This document shows, piece by piece, positions 1-7,592 of a stretch of DNA of 12,639 nt. The notes beneath the pieces were generated by a model that saw nothing but the letters and a program-made list of their open reading frames with translations, ran no database searches and had not been told where the DNA came from. The position numbers and the translations under genes were made by a program. Location of the stretch: positions 1-12,639 of the forward strand of contig RHKR01000157.1 in NCBI GenBank assembly GCA_008363265.1. The letters run 5' to 3'. This stretch comes from Chlorobiota bacterium. Its GTDB lineage: Bacteria > Bacteroidota > Ignavibacteria > Ignavibacteriales > Ignavibacteriaceae. Each line of letters opens with the position of its first letter. Within the stretch, counting starts at the first letter, position 1.

Positions 1-1660
1 TAATTGTCCAGTTGGTCAAGGGGTTGTTTGTTGTATCCTGGAAGACAAATGTAGGCACACCGGTAATGAAACTGATGGTATCAGCACTCATCGTAACACC
101 ATCCTTCTTTGTGATAATCCTCAATTTGCAGAGGGTATCGATCGGTGCAATGGCTGAAAGGGTGAAGATCATCGGTGAAGTGGTGGTGAATGATCCACGG
201 GATGGAATTGAGGGAACATTCACCGAATTATTTGATACCGTGATGAAAGATGAAAGCGACTCCAGTTCCAGTGTCAGGTTCGAGGCACCGGAGAGGCCCT
301 TGTTCTTCATTGTTAGATTCATCTGAACCTGATCGCCGGGGTTGACATACTGTCTGTCGAACTGATATGAGTAGAGGCTGACATAGTCGCCCGCCACCCA
401 GGAATAGTAGAGGTTTGGACCGAGGTTCTCGATCGCGAGCGGGAATATCCTCGACTGCTGAGGCCAAAAACCATCGGAGTCACCGCCCACTTCAGGAGTC
501 ATCGCGAATATCTTTCCGTTGCTCTCCACATCGCCGTCATAGAGGAAGTCATCAGAGCTTCCGCGGACAGGGTAGAGAAGCTGCCAAGCGGTACCGGGTG
601 AGTAGCCGTTCATCGCTACCATATCGGAGGAAAACTCGCTAAAGATGGCAGAATCGGGAGTAAGATATGTCCAGCAGCCGTAAGGAAAGATCAGGAGGTT
701 GCTGTAAGTGTGATAATTCAGTGCCGTTTTGAAGTTTTTACCAACAACAAAATTTCTATAACCCTGTGATTCAAGTTCGGAGAACTCGGATGGGCCTCTG
801 TAGTCGATCGCGCTCGGAGTGGTGCTTGAACCGCCATTGGGAGAGTTCCAGTATGTATAGGGTCCGAAATTACGGTTCAGATCAACACCGTACGACCCGC
901 TGTTAAGGCTGCGGTTTTTTCTCCATTGGCCGCCGCCGTTCGGGTTGGTTGATCTGTTATGCTCATATCCGTCAGGATTGAGACATGGGACGAACCATAT
1001 TTCGCGGTTATCCACGAGATATTTGACCGAAGGGTTGGTGTTGTAATTTTCGAGAAGATAGAACATGTAATACATAACCGACATCATGCCTGCAGGTTCG
1101 CGCGCATGCGTGAGCGAGGTGTAGATAGCTCTGGGTTCATTTTCGGTCGCATCCGGGTTATCTGAAATTTTTACGGCATAGATCTGTCTGCTGCCGACGG
1201 TGGTGCCGATCGAAACCTTTTGCGTTATCAAATTGGGGAATCGGGCCCTCATGCTGTCGAGTTGGGCGTTTATTTCGGCGTAGGTGTAATAGCCACCCAT
1301 TGTGCCGTAGGTGAGGCCTTCCACGCCGTAATTTTGTTTGCTGTGTTGCCTGACAGCGAGCTGTTCCTCCGGTGAGAGGACGGGGAGGTTCTTGTAGTAA
1401 GAGTCCCAGTCGTCGATCACCATTTCGAACCTTATACCGGTCGTCCGGAGTTTTTCGACATCTGATGCAGGAAGGAAAACGGAGATCGAGTTATCTTTTC
1501 CGATATAGCCTTCATCGATTATTACACCGCTCTTGCGGAGCATCGCGATATCTGATCTCAGGTCATCGGAAAATATCTTAACTTTTTGCCAGGTTTCCTG
1601 AGTAAAGGCGGCTGAAACCATGATGGTGAAAAAGAACAATACGAAAAGGATTTTTTTCAT
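1..1660 (-). CDS. Secreted M14-family zinc carboxypeptidase (3' end outside window)
   Basis: The frame is open from ATG at 1660 to the left edge, giving 553 residues with no stop, so the C-terminus is missing. Residues 1-21 form a Sec signal peptide (MKK, hydrophobic core, VSAAFTQ). Residues about 25-110 look like a propeptide. The peptidase M14 domain covers about 120-420. Zinc ligands are H185 and E188 (THAREP) and H317 (NYHTYS), the substrate-carboxylate motif is DLNRNF (260-265), and the catalytic Glu is E390 (TPEVGG). This is the full carboxypeptidase T/A-type set, so the enzyme should remove C-terminal residues from peptides outside the cytoplasm. Residues about 425-535 resemble an Ig-like/CARDB module, and a further domain seems to begin near 540. 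A sorting domain may lie beyond the window; I cannot see it. There is no clear Shine-Dalgarno before the start. The gene lies 55 bp downstream of the receiver gene with no terminator between, so read-through from the signalling cluster is possible. Confidence 0.9.
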   Translation of the reverse strand, partial: MKKILFVLFFFTIMVSAAFTQETWQKVKIFSDDLRSDIAMLRKSGVIIDEGYIGKDNSISVFLPASDVEKLRTTGIRFEMVIDDWDSYYKNLPVLSPEEQLAVRQHSKQNYGVEGLTYGTMGGYYTYAEINAQLDSMRARFPNLITQKVSIGTTVGSRQIYAVKISDNPDATENEPRAIYTSLTHAREPAGMMSVMYYMFYLLENYNTNPSVKYLVDNREIWFVPCLNPDGYEHNRSTNPNGGGQWRKNRSLNSGSYGVDLNRNFGPYTYWNSPNGGSSTTPSAIDYRGPSEFSELESQGYRNFVVGKNFKTALNYHTYSNLLIFPYGCWTYLTPDSAIFSEFSSDMVAMNGYSPGTAWQLLYPVRGSSDDFLYDGDVESNGKIFAMTPEVGGDSDGFWPQQSRIFPLAIENLGPNLYYSWVAGDYVSLYSYQFDRQYVNPGDQVQMNLTMKNKGLSGASNLTLELESLSSFITVSNNSVNVPSIPSRGSFTTTSPMIFTLSAIAPIDTLCKLRIITKKDGVTMSADTISFITGVPTFVFQDTTNNPLTNWTI

Positions 1661-1715
1661 TTTAAAGCAATCAATTATTGTTAAATGCAATTCTTTCGGC
1701 GGGGAAGGGGGGCTA

Positions 1716-2078
1716 TCAATTCTCAATCCCGAGGATCGCTCTCACTTTATCGACGAGTATCTTCGGACCCGCGGTTTTAATTATGAAATCGGCCACTCCA
1801 AGATCCGAAGCTTCGGAGAGGTCGTCATCGGCGGACTTGGCGGTCAGAAATACGAAGGGGATCGATGCGACCGCGGGATCGGTAAGCACTTTTCTTCTGA
1901 ACTCATAGCCGCTCATAATGGGCATCATCACATCAGAAATGATCAGATCGGGCAGCCATGAGGCCGCAAGATCATAACCATCCCGTCCGTTCATAGCCGT
2001 GCGGCACTCGAATCCGTTCTTCGTCAGGCTATACTGAAAAAGTCTTGAGAGGGATACATCATCGTCGACCAGGAGCAC
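1716..2078 (-). CDS. Stand-alone response regulator receiver domain
   Basis: 120 residues make one receiver domain and nothing more. The acidic pocket is D5-D7 (VDDD), the phospho-acceptor is D49 (IISDVMMP), the switch Thr is T79 (FLTAK) and the conserved Lys is K101 (FIIKTAG, where family members usually have KP). There is no output domain, so it probably acts by protein contact, like CheY or Spo0F. The start used is GTG at 2078, preceded by AAAGG at a 5-base spacing. The in-frame stop at 2108-2106 leaves only nine upstream codons, none a standard start. The family's usual first strand (KARVLLVDDD) would begin a few residues earlier, so a non-canonical start such as ATA at 2090 is possible. 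It sits 20 bp after the STAS gene in the same orientation, which suggests a shared transcript and a link to the kinase upstream. Confidence 0.88.
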   Translation of the reverse strand: MLLVDDDVSLSRLFQYSLTKNGFECRTAMNGRDGYDLAASWLPDLIISDVMMPIMSGYEFRRKVLTDPAVASIPFVFLTAKSADDDLSEASDLGVADFIIKTAGPKILVDKVRAILGIEN

Positions 2079-2098
2079 CCTGGCCTTTATAGCTTGTT

Positions 2099-2452
2099 CT
2101 ATAAGTTACCTGCCTGTTGGAAACTTTTTACTGCGTCATCTTTTGTTTTGAAAGCCTCAAAGATACGATACATCCTTGTGAGTTCAAACATTGACTGAAC
2201 CGCCGGCTGGAACCCTACGAGTCTCAGGTCGCCGCGGATCTGGCTGATCTTTTTCAGGGAAACCACGAGGGCACCGAGAAAGGTTGAATCGATGAACTCG
2301 GAGGCTGAGAGGTCGATCACCAGTTTGCTCGCGCCGGCATCGATCTGGGCGAGAAGTGTTTTCTTGAATTCTTCCGCTTCGTTAAGGGTTGCACGCTGCA
2401 GACCCACACTAACCACGACAACATCTTTGATTTTTTCAACTTTGAAGTTCAT
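2099..2452 (-). CDS. STAS-domain anti-sigma factor antagonist
   Basis: 117 residues form a single STAS domain of the SpoIIAA/RsbV type. The N-terminal strand is FKVEKIKDVVVVSVG (3-17), and the signature KLVIDLSASEFIDSTFLGAL places the usual phosphorylatable Ser at S56 (with T57) after D55. In the family, the unphosphorylated form binds an anti-sigma or switch kinase and releases its partner, while phosphorylation by that kinase breaks the interaction. No HATPase switch kinase (RsbW-like) or PP2C phosphatase gene is visible here, so its partners are encoded elsewhere or the protein acts within this cluster. The start ATG at 2452 is well supported by GGAG at a 7-base spacing. It lies 17 bp after the NtrC gene and 20 bp before the receiver gene, so it is very likely in the same operon. 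Confidence 0.88.
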   Translation of the reverse strand: MNFKVEKIKDVVVVSVGLQRATLNEAEEFKKTLLAQIDAGASKLVIDLSASEFIDSTFLGALVVSLKKISQIRGDLRLVGFQPAVQSMFELTRMYRIFEAFKTKDDAVKSFQQAGNL

Positions 2453-2459
2453 AATATTT

Positions 2460-2463
2460 CTCC
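2460..2463 (-). promoter_or_regulatory. Ribosome binding site of the STAS gene
   Basis: GGAG on the minus strand, 7 bases before the ATG at 2452. It is one of the few clear Shine-Dalgarno sites in the cluster. It lies inside an 8-bp perfect palindrome (CTCCGGAG, 2460-2467). Confidence 0.7.
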
Positions 2464-2469
2464 GGAGGT

Positions 2470-3849
2470 TTAAGGTTTTTCAGGATCTATTCTGTATTTC
2501 GCCATAAGGCGGTAGATGGTAGCCCTGCCCAATTTTAATTTTTTTGCTGCTTCTAAAATATTACCTTTTGTCACTTTGATCGCATGTCTGATCGCTTCTT
2601 CCTTGATTTTTTCGAAAGGAAGCACCACGGGCGAGTTGAGGTATTGTTCCGCTGAAGAATCGACATCGGAGGGGCCGGCTGACCTGATGTGCATCGGGAG
2701 GTCTTCAGCTTCTATCCTGTCGTTCTCGGTAAGGATAAGACATCTTTCAATGGTGTTTTCCATCTCCCTTACGTTCCCGGGCCAGTCGTAGTCGAAAAGG
2801 AGTTTTATTGCTTTGGGAGTGAACCCGGCGACTTTTTTGTCGAGCTTTTTATTGAAGTGCTGCAGGAAGTGTTCCGCGAGCACAATAACATCCCCTTTCC
2901 TCATACGGAGCGGGGGGAGGTTGATCGGGAAAGAGTTCAGCCGGTAGAAGAGGTCTTCCCTGAACTCCTTTGTTTCGACTGCTGTTTTTAGATCGCGGTT
3001 GGTGGCGGAGATTATCCGCACGTCGCATTTAATGGTTTCAGTGCCACCTACGCGTTCAAACTCCTTTTGCTGGATCGCGCGGAGGAGTTTTGACTGGAGT
3101 GAAATATCGAGTTCACCCACTTCATCGAGAAAAAGGGTTCCGCGGTTTGCGAGCTCGAACTTACCCATCTTCCGCTGGTGGGCCCCGGTGAACGACCCTT
3201 TTTCGTGGCCAAAAAGTTCGCTTTCCATCAGATCGCGGGGGATCGAGGCGCAGTTTACGACGACGAAAGGATTGCTCTTCCTTATTCCATTATAGTGGAT
3301 AGCCTTCGCGATAAGTTCCTTGCCGGTTCCGCTTTCGCCGTGGATCAGCACTGTAATATCGTTGTTAAGTACCTTTGAGACCATCTTGAAGACATCCTGC
3401 ATCTTCCCGTCGGCGGAAATGATGTTAGAGAAACTGTAGGTTTGGGTCACATTCTCGCGGACTTTCTCGAGTTCTTTTTCGAGGTCGTAGTTCTTGAGAG
3501 CATTCCTGATCGCGGGCTCAAGGCGTTGGGTATCGATCGGCTTGGGGAAATAATCATAAGCCCCAAGTTTGAGGGCTTCGAGCGCCACATCAACCCTGCC
3601 CTGGGCAGAGAGGATGATGACGGGAAGTTTTGGCTCGAATTTCTTTACTTCCTTCAGCGCGTCGATCCCGTTTATGCCCGGGAGCATGATATCGAGGAGG
3701 ATAAGATCGGGCCGCAGGTTCAGGGCCTGCAGCATATCCTCCGCATTCTCGAAGGTTTTAACCTTGTAGTTCCACTTTTCACTAACCCAATAGGTAATGA
3801 GGCGTAGAATTGGCGCCTGGTCGTCGACAACGAAAATCAATTTATCCAA
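2470..3849 (-). CDS. NtrC-family sigma-54-dependent response regulator
   Basis: 459 residues with the complete three-part layout. The receiver domain is 1-120, with phospho-acceptor D53 (LLDIMLP), D9/D10 and K103. The AAA+ sigma-54 interaction domain is about 142-380: Walker A GESGTGKE 171-178, L1 loop GSFTGA 218-223, Walker B GTLFLDEVGE 237-246, arginine-finger region LFYRLN 300-305 and WPGNVRE 356-362. A Fis-type helix-turn-helix lies at about 429-449 (GNILEAAKKLKLGRATIYRL). When phosphorylated it should hydrolyse ATP to open sigma-54 RNA polymerase promoters. The L1 loop has Ser in place of the usual Ala of GAFTGA. The start is TTG at 3849, overlapping the end of the kinase gene by 8 bp, with AGAGG about 10 bases upstream. 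A second TTG at 3840 (MIFVVDD) is possible. The overlap with the kinase gene makes that kinase its likely partner. Confidence 0.95.
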   Translation of the reverse strand: MDKLIFVVDDQAPILRLITYWVSEKWNYKVKTFENAEDMLQALNLRPDLILLDIMLPGINGIDALKEVKKFEPKLPVIILSAQGRVDVALEALKLGAYDYFPKPIDTQRLEPAIRNALKNYDLEKELEKVRENVTQTYSFSNIISADGKMQDVFKMVSKVLNNDITVLIHGESGTGKELIAKAIHYNGIRKSNPFVVVNCASIPRDLMESELFGHEKGSFTGAHQRKMGKFELANRGTLFLDEVGELDISLQSKLLRAIQQKEFERVGGTETIKCDVRIISATNRDLKTAVETKEFREDLFYRLNSFPINLPPLRMRKGDVIVLAEHFLQHFNKKLDKKVAGFTPKAIKLLFDYDWPGNVREMENTIERCLILTENDRIEAEDLPMHIRSAGPSDVDSSAEQYLNSPVVLPFEKIKEEAIRHAIKVTKGNILEAAKKLKLGRATIYRLMAKYRIDPEKP

Positions 3850-5746
3850 TTTCGGCGTACCTCTTTTGAGTCAATTGTAATTTAATAATAACGGTTGTGC
3901 CGTTGTTTTCTTCACTTTTAATGCTAATGAAGCCTTTGTGAAGGTCGATTATCTGCTTTACGAGTGCGAGCCCGAGCCCTGAGCCGGGGATGGTGCTGTC
4001 GGAACGGGAGACCTTGTAAAATTTTTGGAAAATGTACTGCAGATCCTTTTTGGGGATACCTATGCCGGTATCGCTGATTATCGTCTCGAGTTCATTTTTC
4101 CTTACCCTTACGAAGAGGGTTATCCTACCACCCGGGCCGGTGAATTTCACCGCATTACTAATGATATTCTCGAAGGCCTGCTGGAGCCTCTCCTTGTCGG
4201 CGTTAATTGCCACAGGAAGCTCAGGGTATTCTTCAACTATCATTATCGACTTTTCATCTGCCATGCTGCGGAAGTTGGAAACGGCATCGTTCAGCATGTC
4301 GACCGCGTCGAAGTCGGAACGGTTGAGCACAACTTTCCCACCCTCAAGTTTCGAAATATCAAGCACATCGTTTATCAGTTCAGCGAGCCTTTTCGCCTCG
4401 GTGAGGATGATCCTGTTGAAGTCGGTTCTGACAGACTCGGGCATGTCAGAATCAGAATCTATGGTTTCGGAGAAACCGATGATGGAGGCGAGTGGTGTAC
4501 GGAGCTCGTGTGAAATATTGGCAACAAACTCGCTTTTCAGCTGGTTAAGTTCTTCGAGAACTGAGATCCGCTGTTTCACCCTGTCTCGTTCGATCGAGAT
4601 GATCCTGTTGGCTTCGATCAGTTTGTTGTTCAGATCGTTCATCATCTCGTGGTCATGAATACGGGAGGTGACGTTTCGGCCGATACCGACAATTCCGTCG
4701 AACCTGTTGCGGTTCGAGTAAACCGGTCTGGCGTTGATCTCGAAAGTGAGTTTCTTGCCGAATTTGGTTATGAAGGCAGCCTCGAAAGTTACCAGTTTTG
4801 AGGCTTTCAGCAGCTCTTTGAACGACTGTACGATCACGTTCCGTTCGTCCTCATCTATGAAAGAGATGAAGTGTCGCCCGTTCATCTCCTCGGGGAGGAA
4901 CTCAAGCGAGAGGGCACCGAGAGCATTGACGGAGGAGAAATTTCCGCGCTGATCGAGGACAAAGATCAGATCGTCGGCGGTTTCGAAAAGTATTCTAAGT
5001 TTCTCTTCTGAATTGCGGAGCCTGTTGATCAGTTCCCGGTCGTGGCTGACATCGATGATCATGTTAGAGATCGACTCGATCTCACTTTTTCTGCGGTTAA
5101 CAGTGACGAGATGTCTCACGAACCTGAGTTGCTGGTCAGAAGTGTAAATCCGGTAAACCAGTTCCTGTTTTTCCCCTTTAAGCGCGGCTTTGAACTTGTT
5201 CTTGAAAGCCTTCAGGTCGGCCGGATGGATCAATCTTGCGAGTGTGAAAACCGTAAACTCTTCCGGAAGTTCATCCCTCCGGAGGAACAGGGCGAAATCG
5301 CCGTGAACATCCGTGATCTTGAGCGGGGAAGTTCGTATCGTGAAAAAGAGAGTACCGGGAAATATTGCCCGGGGAACGGTGGGTGTGGGAGTGGGTTCAT
5401 CAGCCGGGGTCTGGTTTTTCTTTTTTATAGCCGCATCTTTAGCAGCATGCTCAACCGTGAACTCAACCTCATAGAACACCGCGCCGGGTGTACGGAGGTC
5501 TTCAACCGGTTTCACGACGGAGGACGCCAGTCCGAGTCCGGCTTCGAGGTCGGAGACCAGCCTTAAAAAACTTTCGTGGTCCCTGACGGTTTGCGCGCCG
5601 GAATTGATCAGTGCTTCTGCTGCGGACGCGGTTTTCCCTTCGATGAAGATGATCTTCACACCTTTTTCTTCATTGACCTCGAGAAGAAGAGTTAGGGCCG
5701 GTTTGGGGAGCTGGCTGATCTTGGTATTCTCCGCCCTGACGGGCAA
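3842..5746 (-). CDS. Cytoplasmic PAS-containing sensor histidine kinase
   Basis: 634 residues with no membrane segment or signal peptide, so it is a soluble sensor. Residues 1-110 form an alpha/beta region I cannot assign, possibly a degenerate PAS domain. A Thr/Pro-rich linker follows at 111-125. A PAS fold of the PAS_3 type is at about 140-235 (RLIHPADL 171-178), and a second PAS at about 247-362 (LRILFETADDLIFVLDQRGN, GIGRNVT). A helical linker at 365-405 leads to the HisKA domain with phospho-acceptor H413 (ISHELRTP). The HATPase domain has an N box around N527-N531, G1 DTGIGIP 559-565, an F box near YIFQKFYK 571-578 and G2 GSGLGL 588-593, all intact. The start is TTG at 5746: an in-frame stop at 5758-5756 leaves no other codon upstream, and the next candidate is GTG at 5659. 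No good Shine-Dalgarno is visible. It is the first gene of the leftward cluster and should phosphorylate the overlapping NtrC regulator, perhaps also the stand-alone receiver. Confidence 0.93.
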   Translation of the reverse strand: MPVRAENTKISQLPKPALTLLLEVNEEKGVKIIFIEGKTASAAEALINSGAQTVRDHESFLRLVSDLEAGLGLASSVVKPVEDLRTPGAVFYEVEFTVEHAAKDAAIKKKNQTPADEPTPTPTVPRAIFPGTLFFTIRTSPLKITDVHGDFALFLRRDELPEEFTVFTLARLIHPADLKAFKNKFKAALKGEKQELVYRIYTSDQQLRFVRHLVTVNRRKSEIESISNMIIDVSHDRELINRLRNSEEKLRILFETADDLIFVLDQRGNFSSVNALGALSLEFLPEEMNGRHFISFIDEDERNVIVQSFKELLKASKLVTFEAAFITKFGKKLTFEINARPVYSNRNRFDGIVGIGRNVTSRIHDHEMMNDLNNKLIEANRIISIERDRVKQRISVLEELNQLKSEFVANISHELRTPLASIIGFSETIDSDSDMPESVRTDFNRIILTEAKRLAELINDVLDISKLEGGKVVLNRSDFDAVDMLNDAVSNFRSMADEKSIMIVEEYPELPVAINADKERLQQAFENIISNAVKFTGPGGRITLFVRVRKNELETIISDTGIGIPKKDLQYIFQKFYKVSRSDSTIPGSGLGLALVKQIIDLHKGFISIKSEENNGTTVIIKLQLTQKRYAEIG

Positions 5747-5777
5747 CTTAAGTGATTAAAAATGAAGACAAATCAAC

Positions 5778-5794
5778 TGTCTTAATATAAGACA
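5778..5794. promoter_or_regulatory. Perfect inverted repeat TGTCTTA-ATA-TAAGACA, candidate operator
   Basis: Two 7-base arms are perfectly complementary around a 3-base spacer, a layout typical of a dimeric regulator's site. The half-site AAGACA recurs at 5765-5770 and 5849-5854. The palindrome lies 31 bp before the kinase start and 117 bp before fumC. Which protein binds is unknown; the NtrC-type regulator of the cluster is one candidate. Confidence 0.45.
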
Positions 5795-5902
5795 TTACTC
5801 AGCAAAAATGAAGAAACTTTCGACAAAACAGGAAAATTAAGAGATGTTAAGACAACTGATTAGTGCCAACTCATATTTTAGTATAGATCATTTAATTTTT
5901 TT

Positions 5903-5907
5903 GGAGG
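5903..5907 (+). promoter_or_regulatory. Ribosome binding site of fumC
   Basis: GGAGG lies 4 bases before the ATG at 5912. It is the strongest Shine-Dalgarno sequence in the window and fixes the fumC start. Confidence 0.75.
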
Positions 5908-5911
5908 CATA

Positions 5912-7261
5912 ATGGAATTCAGAATTGAAACCGACACCATGGGAGAGGTAAAGGTGCCGGCTGACAAGTATTACGGTGCACAGACCGGCAGGTCGTTGAT
6001 GAACTTTAAGATCGGTGGCGAGAAGATGCCGGCCGAGCTGATAAAAGCTTTCGGAATACTGAAGAAAGCGGCAGCCCTTACAAACAATGAGGCGGCACAG
6101 GAAGTGATCGACGGAAAGCTCGAGGGTAATTTCCCCCTTGTCGTATGGCAAACGGGGAGCGGTACACAGTCGAACATGAATGTGAACGAAGTGATAGCCA
6201 ACAGGGCCATCGAGATCGCCGGCGGGGTTATCGGTAGCAAGAAGCCGATCCACCCCAACGATGATGTTAACAAGGCGCAGTCGTCGAACGATACCTTCCC
6301 GACAGCGATGCACATCGCGGCCGCGATGGCGGTTAACGAGCGTTTGATCCCGATGGTTAATATGCTCAGGGACGCGCTCGACGCGAAAGCCACCGAGTTC
6401 AAGGATGTGATCAAGATCGGGAGAACCCACCTGATGGATGCCACACCGCTTACACTCGGACAGGAGTTCAGCGGTTACACCCAGCAGCTTACAAACGCCC
6501 TTTCGAGGATAGAAGATGCCCTCCCTTGGGTCTATGAGCTCGCGCTTGGGGGAACAGCCGTTGGTACGGGGCTTAACACCCACCCGGAATTTGCTGTAAA
6601 AGCTGCCGTTAAGATCGGTGAATTAACCGGTTTGCCTTTTGTCAGCGCGCCGAACAAGTTCGAGTCACTCGCGGCACACGACGCGCTGGTATATCTCCAC
6701 GGCACACTAAAGACCACAGCGGCCTCACTTATGAAAATCGCGAACGATGTAAGATGGCTCGGTTCGGGCCCCAGATCAGGCATCGGAGAGATCAGCCTTC
6801 CCGAAAATGAACCGGGTAGTTCGATAATGCCGGGGAAGGTGAACCCGACACAGTCAGAAGCAATGACGATGGTTTGCGCTCAGGTGTTCGGTAACGATGT
6901 GGCGGTTAATTTCGGCGGGGCTTCGGGTAACTTCGAACTCAATGTGTTTAAGCCCGTGATAATCCATAATGTACTTCAGTCGATCAGGCTGATCGCTGAT
7001 GCTTGCGAGAGCTTCACCGAGCACTGCGTGGCCGGTATCGAAGCAAACACCTCGAACATTAAGAAGCATGTGGATAATTCTCTGATGCTGGTTACCTCAC
7101 TTAACCCGCACATTGGATACGACAACGCGGCTAAAATTGCCAAAAAAGCTCATAAAGAGCATAAAACACTGAAAGAAGCCGCACTTGAACTGGGACTTCT
7201 GACGGCTGAGGAATTCGACAGGATCGTCAGACCGGAAGATATGATCTCGGCCAAAATGTAA
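5912..7261 (+). CDS. fumC: Class II fumarate hydratase
   Basis: 449 residues, close to the usual length of about 460. The enzyme reversibly hydrates fumarate to L-malate in the citric acid cycle, or dehydrates malate in the reductive direction, as a cytoplasmic homotetramer needing no iron-sulfur cluster. The opening [20 protein letters not shown] is the standard FumC N-terminus. Other diagnostic segments are [14 protein letters not shown] (81-94), [11 protein letters not shown] (121-131), [10 protein letters not shown] (170-179, with H173 in the position of the catalytic-site His) and the superfamily signature [13 protein letters not shown] (302-314, with S304 as the catalytic base on the mobile loop). 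The C-terminal three-helix bundle region is present, so the gene looks intact. The start is fixed by GGAGG 4 bases upstream. The CDGSH gene follows after 28 bp with no terminator between, so the two are probably co-transcribed up to the terminator at 7536. Confidence 0.98.
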   Translation: MEFRIETDTMGEVKVPADKYYGAQTGRSLMNFKIGGEKMPAELIKAFGILKKAAALTNNEAAQEVIDGKLEGNFPLVVWQTGSGTQSNMNVNEVIANRAIEIAGGVIGSKKPIHPNDDVNKAQSSNDTFPTAMHIAAAMAVNERLIPMVNMLRDALDAKATEFKDVIKIGRTHLMDATPLTLGQEFSGYTQQLTNALSRIEDALPWVYELALGGTAVGTGLNTHPEFAVKAAVKIGELTGLPFVSAPNKFESLAAHDALVYLHGTLKTTAASLMKIANDVRWLGSGPRSGIGEISLPENEPGSSIMPGKVNPTQSEAMTMVCAQVFGNDVAVNFGGASGNFELNVFKPVIIHNVLQSIRLIADACESFTEHCVAGIEANTSNIKKHVDNSLMLVTSLNPHIGYDNAAKIAKKAHKEHKTLKEAALELGLLTAEEFDRIVRPEDMISAKM

Positions 7262-7289
7262 CAGCTTAACAATAAAGGAAAGAACAACT

Positions 7290-7523
7290 ATGGAACCTGT
7301 GATAGCCCAAAAGGCATCCTATCCGGTTGAGGTGGAACCCGGCACCTACTACTGGTGCGCTTGCGGAAAGTCTGCCAAGCAGCCATTCTGCGACGGATCC
7401 CACAAAGGAAGCGGCTTTACTCCGGTAAAAACAGAAATAACCGAAGCTAAGAAGGTTTATTTCTGCGGCTGTAAGCACTCAGCTAACAAGCCGTTCTGCG
7501 ATGGAAAACACAAAACACTTTAA
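7290..7523 (+). CDS. Small tandem CDGSH iron-sulfur protein
   Basis: 77 residues with two CDGSH motifs. The first is CACGKSAKQPFCDGSH (23-38) and the second is CGCKHSANKPFCDGKH, starting at about residue 59. Each has the CxC, C and H ligand set that holds a 2Fe-2S cluster by three Cys and one His, as in mitoNEET-type proteins. The double motif is the arrangement found in Miner2/CISD3-like and bacterial type proteins, where one chain carries two clusters. There is no membrane segment, so it should be soluble. Its role is probably electron or cluster transfer, but the substrate cannot be told from sequence. AAGGA lies about 10 bases before the ATG. It sits just downstream of fumC and ends before a strong terminator, so it is the last gene of that unit. 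Confidence 0.93.
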   Translation: MEPVIAQKASYPVEVEPGTYYWCACGKSAKQPFCDGSHKGSGFTPVKTEITEAKKVYFCGCKHSANKPFCDGKHKTL

Positions 7524-7535
7524 TAGAATTTACAG

Positions 7536-7560
7536 AGGCTGCTTTCGGGCAGCCTTTTTT
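7536..7560 (+). terminator. Rho-independent terminator after the CDGSH gene
   Basis: AGGCTGC (7536-7542) pairs perfectly with GCAGCCT (7549-7555) around the loop TTTCGG, followed directly by a T run. It ends the fumC-CDGSH transcript 12 bases after the stop codon and separates it from the restriction operon. Confidence 0.92.
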
Positions 7561-7562
7561 GT

Positions 7563-7590
7563 AAATGTTAAATGTTAGGTGTTAAATGTT
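7563..7590. repeat. Tandem heptamer array (AAATGTT x4, one variant)
   Basis: Four contiguous 7-base units: AAATGTT at 7563, 7570 and 7584, and the variant AGGTGTT at 7577. It directly follows the terminator and precedes a small GC hairpin. Its function is unknown. Confidence 0.75.
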
Positions 7591-7592
7591 AT

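Larger units (their letters stand above)
5747..5911. promoter_or_regulatory. Divergent intergenic region (kinase / fumC) with promoters of both
   Basis: 165 bp of A/T-rich DNA between the leftward signalling cluster and rightward fumC must hold promoters for both. I find no convincing -35/-10 pair. TATTTTAG (5874-5881) and TATAGAT (5882-5888) are candidate -10 elements for fumC. The most structured part is the inverted repeat at 5778-5794, listed separately. Confidence 0.55.

Noticed and set aside
1620..1961. Open frames on the plus strand between the carboxypeptidase and the receiver gene
   Set aside because: They overlap the receiver and carboxypeptidase genes in antisense and have no ribosome site or family features.
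4032..4658. Long open frame (208 codons) on the plus strand
   Set aside because: It lies wholly antisense to the HisKA/HATPase part of the kinase, and its Ser/Leu-rich product has no recognisable motif.
5850..5868. Possible sigma-54 promoter on the minus strand (TGGCAC followed by TTG) upstream of the kinase gene
   Set aside because: The -24-like TGGCAC is followed by TTGTC about two bases too far downstream, and the -12 GC is absent, so the fixed spacing of sigma-54 sites is not met.
5888..6583. 231-codon open frame on the minus strand over the start of fumC
   Set aside because: It is antisense to well-conserved fumC coding sequence and its product matches no family I know.
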